The notes under the pieces are model-generated. The model saw nothing but the letters and a program-made list of their open reading frames with translations, searched no databases and was not told the origin of the DNA. A stretch of DNA of 64,000 bases, taken from the NCBI GenBank assembly GCA_963931925.1, contig OZ007575.1, forward strand, positions 36,686,499 through 36,750,498. The letters run 5' to 3'. Both the position numbers and the translations under genes were made by a program. This DNA comes from Onchidella celtica. Lineage: Eukaryota; Mollusca; Gastropoda; Systellommatophora; Onchidiidae. Position 1 is the first letter of the stretch. Each line of letters opens with the position of its first letter. This document shows positions 48,950 to 61,120 of this stretch, piece after piece.

Positions 48950-49122
48950 CCCAGTCAGCAACACTGCGTAAATCCAACGTGAATTTCCATGGGATGGGTA
49001 GGATTATAATAGGGGCGAGTTCTCTACATCGAACCAACGTCGGCGCTGATCTACGTATGAACGACGTAGTTCCTCTGTGCAAACTTGACATCAATCCTAC
49101 CCTTGGGAGTTCCGTAGGCTGG
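48950..49122 (+). mobile_element. MITE family B, copy 9
   Basis: CCCAGTCAGCAACACTGCGT, then GAATTTCCATGGGATGGGTA, AGGGGCGAGTTCTCTACATC and CAATCCTACCC; the right end is eroded. Confidence 0.7.
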
Positions 49123-49739
49123 AGGGGAGGTGGGGGGGGGGTGCGTTGTAGAGAGAATTTTATCACCCAGGGAAGATAAATTATTCAGTCACCTGTTCGA
49201 TACACAAGCACAGATCTCAGAGGCCCCAGCGGCTCGAAGGTTTAAAAATTAGCAGTCATTCATTACTCTCCCGCTATTGAGGAAGTTCCTGGAATGTAAG
49301 TCTTTACGACGATGGCAACACGCTTTCCTCTACTGGTTCGTAGGTTTAATGGACCCAGAAGTAATTAAAAACGTTTGCAATTCTCTTATTTCTGAGACGT
49401 TTTTTCTTGAAAGTCCAGGTATTCCTCAATGACGTCACTGCCCATCTTCCCATAGTATTAAAATTTTGAAACACATATGTACGTGCGGGATCGATAACGC
49501 ACAATCTTGTATTTTTACTGTTCCTATACGTACGTCCTAGGTTCACACAGACCCCGTACTTTTAAAGAGGATTTTATTGCTATAGATCTATAGTTATTCA
49601 TACGTTCTGGGTTCTGACATTTTTTACATTTATATATTTTCTTTTTTTTTGTATTTTGTGTACTTCTTTCGTCCCATGTGAGAAATTTGCCTTAGCGTCA
49701 TTACAGCCCAGTTACGACTCGTCGCCTCCACAGCGGTTT

Positions 49740-50055
49740 GTTTTTTTTGCGGGGGGGGGGGGGGGGGGATAAATTTGATTTACTTTTGCCCGGGCGGCGG
49801 CCTGTTCGGCCTACTCTTCTCGATTTCCAATTGCCAAGGTATCTTAACTTACGCAAAGTGCACATGTGCCGTCCGAATTTTACGTCCTTATCCGAGAAGT
49901 CTAGGTGCTCGAGCCTACCCATCATAGGATCAGGGACAGGAAAATATGAGCAAAATCCCAAATTCCAACATGCCTACACCAACGGGAGTTTTCAAACCCG
50001 GCACCTCCGGCATGAGAGGTAAGCACCTCGTCTCCAGACCACCGTGTCCCCATAT
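49740..50055 (-). mobile_element. SINE family C, copy 3
   Basis: On the minus strand: GGGGACACGGTGGTCTGGAG, CTTACCTCTCATGCCGGAGG, GTAGGCATGTTGGAATTTGG, GATCCTATGATGGGTAGG, CTTCTCGGATAAGGACGTAA and GAGTAGGCCGAACAGGCCGC. A run of about 18 G on the plus strand (49750-49768) lies at the 3' end instead of the middle. Confidence 0.75.
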
Positions 50056-50059
50056 ATAC

Positions 50060-53000
50060 GTTTAAAGGAATGTGGTGTCTATTAGATACCACGACGTACG
50101 ATATGCACAGTTTTTAGGGACGTACGGTATGATCGTCTTCCGGGTGCCGCCCCATAAAACTCGCCAAATAATTATTAGACGGTCATGATCGTGAAGGCTC
50201 CATTTTAAAGTTACGACATGACTTTATCATCTTCCTTTTGACGTCGCACATTACATCGACTGATACAAGTCTAACTTGCTAGTTGATTCATAAGAAGTTC
50301 TAATCAGATTTAAAACCGAGGTTGAACAGACGCAACTCAGTGCGCTGTTAGCTTAACTGTGCTGCCGTTTCATCACTTAGGTGTTGTAATTGGTTGCTGA
50401 TCTTTATTTAAGGAGGATCGTTGCTCTATCTAGGCATTCACAACTCACTCTTCGTGTTTGTTTTTTTGTTTGTTCGTTTTGTTAGTGTTGTTGTTACTGT
50501 CGTCTTTCTCCGTTTCTTGGCTTTCTTGGCCCTCAAAAGGGCTCCCTGGTGGGCTGCCTTCATTCTGGTCTTGGCCTTCTTCTTCCTTTTTTTTTCCTAC
50601 CTTTTTACTTATTTCTGGCTCTTATCTTTTGTTTTGTTTCCTGTAGGCTGACGCCACAGCAAAGACGAAGGGAGAGAAAGAGAATGTTGTAACTGGTATC
50701 TCTCACTTGGCGTCTTGAAGTTGCATTTCTCATTTTTTTTTTCCATGTTGATGGATCAAGACAACTAAAGAAATTACATTGACAGCGTTGCTAATTATTT
50801 TACAAACTGCTCTATTGCCGTGAGACATAAGATATTTCTACAAAGGTCAAAGTCGATAGTATAAACTTAAGATAATTGTTCTGTCTTTGTGCATAATTTG
50901 TCCCCCGATGTGGAGACATGTTTATGAAAAAAAACAACAAAAAAAAACCAACAGGATCGATAACCGCCTTTCGGTTCTCGTTACATATATATACATATTT
51001 TTAAAAAAGCCACTCTCTATCCAATGGTCTTGTGGACCGTTTGGGACGCCACAGGTGATGTGATCTGGCAACCAGCATCCTCCAATCCTTTCGGTTTTCT
51101 GACCTCCTGATTGTATCAAAGCCGACTTTTACTTAAAATGACAGTGGAGCACGAGCACAACAGTCAACATCTCAAGTCTGGTGATGTGTCTGAAACATCG
51201 TCCGCTTAGAGTGACAAGATTCTAATTCCCTTCCGTCAACATTTTGAGAAATCGAGGATTGAAGTTTCAGGTGATCATAGCTTTTAGAGCAAAGAAATAT
51301 TTTTCTGAGCAAATACTTATAAATTACGCACCGAATCTGCTTGATACTTTGACATACAATGAAGAAGGCCTGTAGAAGTAGAGTGTAGTGTGTAATTCAG
51401 TTCAGCCAAAAAGTGGAGATTGAACCCTGTCATTCTAAGGGAACGGCGTGCCAAAAACAGTCTCCAGAGACAAGATCGATCAGACATCATAGACATTGTT
51501 TCAATTTGGAATGGTTCTCTGAAAAAAAAAATCAAAACAATAACTGGCACAGCTAAAAAAACAACAACAACAAAAAACAGTAATACGAAATTCGCAAGGT
51601 CCAATAATGATTCATTGTGCAGAGATCTAAAGTTCCGGAATCTACATTGACAAATTGAACTGACAAGAAAAATAACCCCTCTTCTTCTTCCTCCTTTTAT
51701 GAAGTAAAAAGGAAGGCTGAAAAAGGAATTTTTAAAAAAAGGGGGGGGGGGTATGAGAGCAAATAATAATACTGACCGACATAACACAATCTTTTCTCTG
51801 GTGTTGACTTTTAAAAATAAAGACAATCTTGACAAGAATGCCAGTTGGTATTCCAGCACCTTCAAGCATCCTTGCAGATGAGACGGAGGCCAGGTTATGT
51901 CCAAATTTCCAGGAACAGGATAACGTTGTCCGCGACCAGCCAATATTTTATCTAACAAACTAAGCGAACAGCCGTCACGTTGCTGTTCTTTATTATTATA
52001 TTTGTCTGGGGTCATTTTACGTCCGCTGTAACATTGGGCTGTGTCCAACAAGTTTACAGACAGAATCCTTTGTTTTTCTTTGAATGCTGCGCACTGCCAG
52101 TTTTCATTGCCGTGTTTCATTTACAATGTGCCAAATTGCACAATGTCCTAAAGGGATTTTTTTAGATTGTGTTTGAATGTGTGTATGTGTGTGCACATGT
52201 GTGTGCGAGCGTGTCTGCATGTGTTAGATTAGGAATACCATTCTTGTGAGCCACTACACTCTCTTAGGACAATGTTTGATCAATACATTGTCAGTATATT
52301 ATTGACAGACCTGTAGTACATGAGTATAAATAGCGTGCATTGCGTAATACATAATATAAATATATTGACAGCGATTCCTATAATTTCTGCTGCATCCTGG
52401 TCAGATGTGCTTGTAACTGAACTATACGGCATTACTCCTGTGCTTTAAGTAGAAGCAGATTTTCGTAAAATCTTTCCTCGTATAAAATAGTGACCATATT
52501 CTGCGCTGTAATTATATTTACAAAATATTTCCATAAAACGACAGTCGTTGCCTTAGACACTGGAAGAGATTACTATTACTATTCAGCTGTAAGTTCTATT
52601 CACAAAACTAGCAGAACAATAATGAATTAATATCTTCGGCCTGAACACAACACTCGACAACTTTGGAAGTTCTCGAGAACACATTATCGCCGTTGATCAG
52701 TACTTGACCGAAAGTTTTATTGCATTTACTTATAACAGATGTTTAATTACTGACCAGTTAGAAATGGAGAGTAATCAACCATAATGTATAATGTCCAAGA
52801 CATAAAATATGTGACTTTATTTCATAACCCAATAAAACTGTCCATATGGAGGTGCTGAAATTATTGCAAGTATTTGAATTTTTTTCATTAAGGTTACAAA
52901 TTTTAAACTCGTTTTTCTCAATTTGCCTTTTTTGGACATGAAACATTCTGGTTGCCAACCCTCGAAATGTGTATTTCCATAACTTCAGTCAAATAGCGAG

Positions 53001-53390
53001 CTAGCCAACGAATCAAAAGTTCATGCACGAGTGTCAAAGCATTTCTCAGCGGCCTCTGTTTGACCTAAGAAAACATGACCTCCACAGCTCAAAACAAAAT
53101 GACAGCAGCGACACATTATGTAATGAAATATTATTGACATGAAATGAACTGACACTGTCATGAATTGATACCTGCAGTTTGCGAATTCAGTTTCCAGTTA
53201 GGAGAATTCATGAATCTGATTATTTCCCCCTTGTTCTTTACAGCCTGGACTCCAGCTAGTGTCAGCGTGGTCCAGATAGTTATATTCTAAAACGTGTATT
53301 GTTTTCACCTTTATGATGCCAAATTCTCCACTCTCCCCCTTCCCCCAAGCAATAACAACATTTGTGGGGATTTTATAACGGAAGCTCTTT
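50060..53390. other. About 3.3 kb without a supported gene
   Basis: Pyrimidine-rich stretch at 50450-50640, a poly-G run at 51741 and a (TG)n at 52178-52210. A 267-codon open frame on the minus strand (52120-51317) has no recognisable domain and crosses the poly-C and low-complexity tracts; see rejected items. Confidence 0.35.
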
Positions 53391-53393
53391 CAA

Positions 53394-53600
53394 AATCGAA
53401 GTCAAAATGCGGCAAAAAGAAAAAGCTGTATGTAGCAGAGCCTCATGATTGTAAGAAATAAACGGTACAATAAAACGCAAAGGAAAAGGGAAGGCAAATC
53501 AAGCCGTCGGCATGCTAACCTTCATTAGGAAAAATGTGTAACAGGGGTAAGAAATGGAACTAACAAAACAATCGAACAAATAAATAAATTTGTAGAATGT
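53394..53600 (-). repeat. Dispersed family L, copy 5
   Basis: Plus strand GTCAAAATGCGGCAAAAAGA, GTATGTAGCAGAGCC and AAAGGAAAAGGGAAGGC to AACAATCGAACAAATAAATA. On the minus strand, 53497-53529 reads CCTAATGAAGGTTAGCATGC then CGACGGC, a more decayed form of the hammerhead-like block. Confidence 0.55.
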
Positions 53601-53814
53601 TACACTATTAACCATTGCTTTGAGCCTTGCTGCAACCCCACAGATTTTCTGTGGTTTTTCATGACTCTTTCAAAATTGACAGTGGATGCACAAATTTAAA
53701 AAAGAATAAAAAAATTCACCACCGATAGTACTTTAAAACGTACACACTACAACAGCAACAGTGTTTTTACTTATGTGTGTGGAGGGCGGGGGGAAGGAGT
53801 AATGTCGAGGAAGT

Positions 53815-53890
53815 CGAATCCACAACTCTAACTTTCCAAGGCTTCAATGCGATCGACCACCTTAGCTATCAAACCACAGCGACTCTGCTA
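53815..53890 (-). mobile_element. Possible tRNA-like SINE head
   Basis: The minus strand has TAGCTAAGGTGGTCGATCGC (box A-like) and GTGGATTCGACTTCC (box B-like) at suitable spacing. No body or tail recognised, and the cloverleaf stems do not pair well. Confidence 0.3.
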
Positions 53891-54267
53891 TGTGACTTGT
53901 GAATCACAACACAGGAGCGTCATTTACTTTGACCAAGTCACGCTGAGAAAAGTGGTAATCGGGAATTAATGGTCTATGTAAAACACCCCGAGCCCAAATG
54001 ATTGCTATTATGCTGGCAGGCATTGAAAGAAGAGATGTTAAAATAATACGTTCGTGAAGACAGTGCGAGGCAGATTCGCTGTTCGAGTTTGGCCTTGTTG
54101 AATAGGTCATTCATTCACTTTCTATAATGAAGTCAATGTGTATTTATAATGATAAGGATACATTTTTGTTTTCCCCAAGAATAAGCGGAGGATATGACAA
54201 GTGGATGGATATTGGAACCCTTTAAAGTAATACCTCTCTCATCCGGCTGTGTTGAGGTTTCTATTTT

Positions 54268-54634
54268 AGGAGATTCGCTGCTCCTGGCATTTACACCTCA
54301 TTTTTCTTATTCTTGTTTCTGTGTGATATTGTGGTAGGGGTTAGAGTTTTTAAATTTTGCCCTGGCACCGATCTTGTTAAGCCTGCTCTTCTGGACTTTC
54401 AGGTGCCAAGGCGTCTTTAACGTGCGCAACATACACACTGCCCCTCCGAGTTTTTTCTTCCTTATCCGAGAAGACTCCATCCTACCCACCATAGGATCAG
54501 GGACAGGAATTTCCACCCCCACCCCCCCCCCCCCCCAAATTTTTTTTTCCCCAATATGCCTGTACCGACAGGAGATCGAACCAGGTTATGAGAGGCGAGC
54601 ACCTTCCTCTTAGGTCAATCTGTCTCGCATCCGG
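54268..54634 (-). mobile_element. SINE family C, copy 4
   Basis: On the minus strand: GAAGGTGCTCGCCTCTCATA, CTGGTTCGATCTCC (box B), a G-run of about 17 (54519-54537 as C on plus), CCTGATCCTATGGTGGGTAG, TTCTCGGATAAGGAAGAAAA and GAAGAGCAGGCTTAACAAGA, and the tail CACACAGAAACAAGAATAAG with GGAGCAGCGAA. Confidence 0.8.
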
Positions 54635-54639
54635 CTTCC

Positions 54640-56680
54640 TCTCGCTTGATTTTATTATTGTTAACAAAGATCATAAGAATAGGTTAACTGGAGCCTCCTG
54701 CTAAATGGACATTCTTGACTGGACTTTTTCCTCCCAAAATTGAAATATTTCATATGCCTTTAGCCATTGACAGTCCGCAGGAGTGTTTTGTATTTATAAG
54801 CTAAGATTAAATTCTGAAAAAAAGGGGGTTGAAAAACGTTTTTTAAAATATCGCAGTTATTATGAAAGTTATTCAGTTTTCTATTTCTTCTGAAAAATAG
54901 TATGAGAACTGAGTTCCGATAGTTTACCAAGCCGCCTTTGATTTTACAGTGGTGAAAAATGAGACAACGCTGGTTTTAAATTAGGGTAAACGAAACAGGT
55001 CGATAAACTAACAGCTCTCCGGTTGAACGAAATGACCCACAAAGACAACCAAGTTACATAACGAAATTTCCTGCAGTGTCAAGGCCGTGGCAACAAAGCT
55101 GTTTAGGGAGCGAGCGATCGGTCCCTATGGAAACAGGTTGTGTCACTACGTATCTAGGATATGGCGCAATTCCTTTTTAATCAGAACGTCGATTTTTCTA
55201 GATTTCAGTGCAGGTTCTCATCTTTGTTGACACATCCGTCTCCCCCGCCGCGCATCCCCCCCCCCCCCCCCCCACAAAACCGATTATTTTTTCCTACCTC
55301 CTCACTACTTCATCTGTAGCACTAAATTGCAAACAGAACTATACAAAAAAGAGTGACAGTATCAGTGCTTGTTTAGAAAGGCAGCTTTGAGTTTGGGCGT
55401 ACCGATGCTTTTCAAGTTGTTGTTTTTTTTCACGGTGTTTGATCAATTAAAATTTCACAAATAAAAGTCTAGCAGGGAAATGGTCCGTATGTTTAATACA
55501 TGATTGTAGTTTTATCTGTACACTTAGAAGATGTATTTGTACCAGCAGTAACAAAGAAACCATGCGTCATTAAACAGACCTGAATATATCTGCTTGAGGC
55601 TCCAACAAGTGCTCTCAACTATAAAATTCACTCGCTTTAATTGCCTTGATCCTCGTCAAGCATTCTCATGGGTTTCAAATCTATCGATTTTATGTGCAAC
55701 ATCTTAATAATTATAATACAGTACTGGAGCTGACCTGACATAGTGATCTGAGCCATATTTTTTATTTTTTTTTATTTAAACAACATACATGTTCGAGTTA
55801 CATCCAGGAACCCCCCCTCCCCCCTTTCCACTCTATTATTATTACTTGTTTGTTTTTTTTAATTCGCTGACTTTGGTAACCTAAGCAGAGCTGAATATAT
55901 TATTTTGGATCAGCTAATACAATAGGAACTACCGATAACACGTTATCACTCTTGCTACACACTGCATGTTATGTTGCAGACTTTGTTGTCATTTTAGGTC
56001 TGAAGAACAACATTTTGCGCCACCTGCTGGATATCTCAAGCATACTGCCGTAATATTGCTTGGGGAAATGTGTAATAAAAGGCATGACATTTACCCTGCG
56101 GAAAAGTCCTGTGACTACACTGAAGTGAACATATTCACGAAAATCTACTTGTCACTGCCAGCCACGCCAATTCTGAGTTTTAAACACAACTGCAATAACG
56201 TGTTCTATTTGCTATAAACTCTAATGTCTTAACAGAGCGAGAAAGCAGATTTTCTCTAAAATTACTTCTACCATCGATCCATATGAGTGGAGTGGCCTGT
56301 GAACCTTATCTTTTGTTACAACTGGTCACAGTCCAGATTATGACAAAACTGATAGTCGCAAGATTTGTTTTTGTGGGCCCAGGCAGACAATCATAATGGT
56401 GCGGTTTTTTTCCTAGAATCTTTTCCTTTTGCTGGTCAGTATTTGGCTGTTCGAAGATTAGCCAAAAAATACACGCAAATAACTACAATAACGAAATTAC
56501 AGAAACAACAACTGTTGCAAGCCAAATATAGGCCAATGCGTCGAGACTGGCTCGCATCGTGTTTCTGACCATGATAATCCAAAACATTGGAGTATCTCTC
56601 GCCTCGTTTAAAATAAACATGTTGGATTTGCCTACAAATGTAGGAATCCCACACATTTTCAAGTTTATATATAGGGCCGC
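54640..56680. other. No gene supported; poly-C and T-rich tracts
   Basis: A C-run of about 18 at 55256-55273 and C-rich runs near 55811-55825. No repeat family assigned. The 56559-56683 stretch is open and in frame with the retrotransposon but looks like flanking sequence. Confidence 0.3.
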
Positions 56681-56683
56681 GAA

Positions 56684-57776
56684 GTGTTGGAACTGCGGAA
56701 GAGCAGATCACATCAGCGTGAACTGCCCGGCAGGTAGGATAGCGGCGAACGTGGACAGTAGCTCCAGTCCATGTTCCCCAAATAAATTTCATCATGCGGC
56801 TGCGTGTGTTACATCGGACAACGGAGGCGGACAGTATTCTAAGTGTCCCAGTTGCGAGAAGTTATTATCTTCCGGTGTTTTACCTTGTGGGAGAAAGATC
56901 CCCGTCATAAATTCATGTCATACAGGAGGTGGTCTTAGGGTTTATCCGGGGTTTGTTGGGGACGAACCGGTCTCGGTTTTACGAGATACAGGATCTACCG
57001 TTGTGGGAGTGCATAGGGACTGCATTCGGGATTCACAGCTTACAGGTGAGACTGTCCCGTGCATCCAATTTTCGGGGGCCATTGAGAAGTTACCCATGGC
57101 AAGAATAGTGATAGATACACCTTTCCTTAGCGGCGAAGTCGAAGCAGTCGTTGGTTGTTTTCCAGGCGCCCAGCTCATCATTGGGAATGTATCACGGGTA
57201 GTTTCCCCTTCCGATGAGAACGTGCAAGCATGGTCGCAATCAAAAGGTATTGACTTTTGCGCCGCGGTCGAAACACGCCGACGGTTAGCCGATAAAGACA
57301 AGATTAGACCTTTGGCTACGCCAGCGGTCAACCTAGATATCACGCCAGAGCGCTTGGCGAGATTACAAAGGGAGGACCCATCATTAAACCCATGTTTTGG
57401 GGAAGCGCGAACCGAGAAAACGAGGAGATATAAGAACGGGTCATCTTCTTTTTTTGTCCAGGGGGGCATTCTGTTCCGTATGTACGTCACAGCGGCTTCC
57501 GTTCAAAAGCAGGTCGTCGTGCCACGGTCGTTAATTGCTACAGTATTGCGTCTGGCCCATGATGTTCCATTAGCGGGTCATATGGGAAGTGCTAGAACCA
57601 AGGAGAGAGTTCTAAAAGATTTTTATTGGCCATCGATACATAGAGATGTGCGGTTATATTGTAAGACGTGCAGTGCGTGCCAAAAGACGACGCATAAGGG
57701 TCGTTCACCCCAGGCTCCTCGTGAAAAGATCCCCACGGTTTCGGAACCGATTAAAAAGGTTTCAGTACCTTGTTGA
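56684..57776 (+). pseudogene. gag-end / protease / integrase zinc finger remnant
   Basis: The frame is open from 56559, but element-like sequence begins only near 56684. Zinc knuckle CWNCGRADHISVNC (CX2CX4HX4C) at 56685-56726. A second Cys pair (CPSC). Aspartic protease motif LRDTGST with its Asp at 56985-56987. Integrase H2C2 finger with His at 57558 and 57579 and Cys at 57660 and 57669, within AHDVPLAGH and YCKTCSAC. It then ends KKVSVPC and a stop at 57774-57776, where the integrase core should begin. Gag matrix and capsid regions are absent. Confidence 0.82.
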
Positions 57777-59610
57777 TTTAAGAGAAAGACTATCTTCAGC
57801 GCGCACTATAGCACAAGAAGCTTCTGGTATCGCTTCGAAAAGAGCAAAAGACTATAAAGATAGAGGGTCCAAACTGAGAATTTTTAAGCCAGGAGACAAG
57901 GTTCTGTTGTTGTTGCCTACGGACCATAATAAGTTATTGATGACATGGAAAGGCCCTTATGTTATTGAGCGAGTTGTTTCAAAGGTAGATTACGCTATCC
58001 ACATTGATGGAGCGAGTAAGGTTTTCCATGTTAATATGCTACAGAGATTTTATGAGAGACCACAGTATCTGTGTGCACAGACAAGACCAAAGGAGACTGT
58101 CTTCTCTACGGCTTGTACGGGGGTCGTAGACCAGTTGGACTGTGACGTAAGCGACACCGAGGCGCAGGAGGAGTTACAAATTCAATTGCCGGAGTTAACT
58201 CCGACACAAGGTTACAGGGACGTAAAAATTAACCCTGACCTTACGAGTTCAAGGAGTAGGGAACTTGAGACCCTATTAGCGTCATTTCCGGATGTTGTTA
58301 CGGATTTGCCGGGTCGCACTACGGTGATTCAGCACCAAATAAAGTTGACTTCGGATAAGCCAGTATTTCTTAGACCGTATCCGTTGCCGTTTTCTTCGAG
58401 AGATAGAGTCATAAAGGAAGTTGAGTCAATGTTGAAGTTAGATGTGATAGAACCATCAACATCGCCGTATTCATCACCCATCGTCCTCGTGAAAAAACTT
58501 GATGGATCGGTGCGGTTCTGTATTGATTTTCGAAGATTGAACACTATTACGGTAGGCGATAGGGAGCCTATTCCGTTTCAGGAGGAACTAATAGCTTCAT
58601 TGGCCGGGTCCACGTGGTTTTCCAAGATAGATTTGACGAAAGGGTATTGGGAAATCCCGCTTACTGAGGAGTCTAAACAATACACGGCGTTTCAAACGCC
58701 CATTGGATTATTCCAATTTAAGGTCATGCCATTTGGGTTGGTAAACGCGCCAGCGACGTTTGCACGATTAATGAGATTAGTGTTGAAGGACATACCTAAT
58801 GTCGTGTCATTCTTTGATGATATAGCATGCCATACGTCGACATGGTCTGATCATATTCAGACACTAACAGTAATTTTTCAACGATTACGTCATTTTGGGT
58901 TAACTGCTAAACCCGCAAAGATGGATTTGGCATGTCCAGAGATAGTATTCTTAGGACATATCGTGGGTAGAGGTGTTCAGAGGCCTGAAGGAACAAAAAT
59001 TGACAAATTAGTAGGGTTGCAAATCCCAAAAACAAAGAAACAAGTCAGAAGCTTAGTGGGAATTTTAAATTATTACAGAAAGTTCATTCCAAATTTTTCC
59101 TCCTTGTCATCTTCTCTTACTGACCTTACTAAGAAGGGACAACCCGATAAGGTCCAGTGGACGTCTGAATGTCAGACAGCATTTGATAATTTGGTGACAG
59201 CATTATCATCGTCACCCATTCTGATATTACCCGATTTTCGATCAAATTTTATCCTCAGAACGGATGCGTCGGACTCTGGTGTCGGCGCTTGTCTTCTACA
59301 GGAGAAGAACGAATGTCTCCATCCTGTATGTTATGTCAGTAGGAAGTTATTGCAGAGAGAAAGAAAGTATTCTGTGATAGAGCGTGAGTGTCTTGCCATT
59401 GTCTGGTCCGTCCAGAAACTAGGACGTTATCTCATGGGACGAGAATTTTGTATCCAGACGGACCACAAGCCACTGACATTTTTGTCGAAGAATCGTTCGT
59501 CCAGCCCACGCTTGTCTAGATGGGCATTGGCTTTACAGCCGTACACCTTCGTTATTCAACCAATTCCAGGAACCAGCAATCATATCGCCGACTACCTTAG
59601 TCGAGCCTAG
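57766..59610 (+). pseudogene. Integrase C-terminus / reverse transcriptase / RNase H
   Basis: A different frame from the preceding block, with no Met of its own at the junction. Integrase C-terminal domain about 57766-58060 (FKPGDKVLLLLPTDHNKLLM then WKGPYVI). Reverse transcriptase about 58350-58870: SPYSSPIVLVKKLDGSVRFC, DLTKGYWEIPL, MPFGLVNAPATF and the catalytic FFDDIA at 58810-58827. RNase H about 59250-59600 with acidic residues in RTDASDSG, ERECLAIVW, IQTDHKPL and NHIADYLSR. Stop TAG at 59608-59610. The RT/RNase H frame is intact over about 1.8 kb, suggesting a fairly young copy. Confidence 0.88.
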
Positions 59611-59963
59611 GGGAAGATTTCAGGAGCTTATACATCGGAGGACAGGAACATTGACAGGATCTGTGTGAATGAGTCGACTTTAAAATATTGACATTATAAA
59701 TATGATATGAAGAATGGTTGATAGGTTGAATGGTTTTTGATTCTGTATTAAGTATTGTGGTTAGTTAGCTATTCATGATGTGACACATATATGCATATTG
59801 CAGGCCATACTGATCCCCATATTTTCCCCTGATTTCGGTATTCTATATACTAGGGGAACTGGTAGGTCATTTTTAATGTAGGTATTGCTCAGGCTCACTC
59901 GTTGACAGTCATCTTGATGCGATTTGAAATTAATTGCATTAATTTTTTTGGGGTGGGGGATGA
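59611..59963 (+). other. Untranslated region and polypurine tract of the retrotransposon
   Basis: Non-coding 350 bp between the pol stop and the LTR. It ends in a T-run and GGGGTGGGGGATGA (59950-59963), a good plus-strand primer (polypurine) site. Confidence 0.65.
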
Positions 59964-61120
59964 TGTCACGAGTGGAGTGAGCGATAGTTAATAATTACGG
60001 GGGGAGAGGAGAGTAAAATTAACGCACGGAGACAAGTGAGAAAGTCGTGCATGTCATGAGTGGGGGATCTGAAGGAGGCGAAAGCGCTGTATAACTATCA
60101 CTGCAAGTTAGAAGGTCCCAGGGAGCGGATCTGTGAATAATAGCCCATCGGGCAGACATAAAGGGAGCAGTCGAGAAGACTAGGAGAAAGTCTTTCCAGT
60201 TATGACTGGTATGTAGAATGTTGATTGATTATTATGATTGATGTATTATATTATATTCGTCTATTACCATGATGTGAATAAGTATATGTGAGGAATGTGG
60301 AAGTCCTTGATATTGGATATAGCAATGTGCGCCACGAGCGATAGATGAAAGTGAGTTCATGGATTTGTAGCGCGAGTGAGTAGTGTGTACTCCGATGGAA
60401 GTGTGTTACCGTAAGATGTGTGGTGAGTGAAAGGTGAACTAGTGTGTGTACGCGTCATGGATTGTAAGGAGAGGTGGAGTGAATAGAAATGGTAGGGTAT
60501 TATACCAGTGTAATGTTATTCTTGTAGGTGTCGGGGACGGGCCGCAGAGCCACCTCGATGACAACAGGGGATAGGCCAGCGTAGGGCCGGAGGCCACACA
60601 TAGGCCAGAAGTGAGGCTGTCAGTGCAGGACAGTAGGGGCACATAAAGTCGTGGCAGTCAGGCCACGGACAGGGACGTAGATATGAGAGTGAATGAGATA
60701 CTATATTGTTGCCATGTTGATAGGCTAGTGAACTGATACTATGTTGTTGCCATGTTGATGGCTATGAAAATAATAATGTGTTATTGCCCTGCTGAGGTGC
60801 GAGGGGAGTGCTAAGGTGTATGACAATAGGAAGGTGATATTGAGAGGCTGCGGTGCCAGTGAATCATTAAGGTACTATTAAGACCCTGAGGGGAGAGGCT
60901 GAGGCCGAAGTGCCTTTAGGAGTGACTACCGGATTGTGGATCCGCGGGAGAGTGTGTGTGAGAATAAGGCCGTTGTACGGCAGTCATTTCAATAATATAA
61001 TGTATGTAATTGCGCTATTATATGTATACTTATGTTTAATAAATGTGTGAGTCTGATGGGTTGTTTTGTTAAGTGTTAAACTCGTTTGTTCGTGATTGTC
61101 GTCCTGTCATAACTATTACA
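59964..61120 (+). repeat. 3' LTR of the Gmr1-like element
   Basis: It begins TGTCACGAGTGG right after the polypurine tract and ends CATAACTATTACA, giving the TGT...ACA inverted ends of LTRs. AATAAA at 61040-61045 lies about 75 bp before the end. A second copy (5' LTR) was not found upstream in the window, so the limits rest on these signals. Confidence 0.68.

Larger units (their letters stand above)
56684..61120 (+). mobile_element. Ty3/gypsy (Gmr1-like) retrotransposon, 5'-truncated, internally deleted
   Basis: Order of recognisable parts: zinc knuckle, aspartic protease, integrase zinc finger, integrase C-terminal domain, reverse transcriptase, RNase H, polypurine tract, 3' LTR. Integrase parts precede reverse transcriptase, the reverse of ordinary Ty3/gypsy and the hallmark of the Gmr1-like group. 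The 5' LTR and almost all of gag are missing, and the integrase catalytic core is deleted at about 57765-57780 with a frame change. The copy cannot be autonomous. Confidence 0.88.

Noticed and set aside
51317..52120. 267-codon open frame on the minus strand
   Set aside because: No domain, no splice context, and it runs through a C-homopolymer-derived Pro run and Phe/Val-rich low complexity. It is most likely chance, though an orphan exon cannot be excluded.
56942..57490. 182-codon minus-strand frame
   Set aside because: Antisense shadow of the protease region of the retrotransposon.
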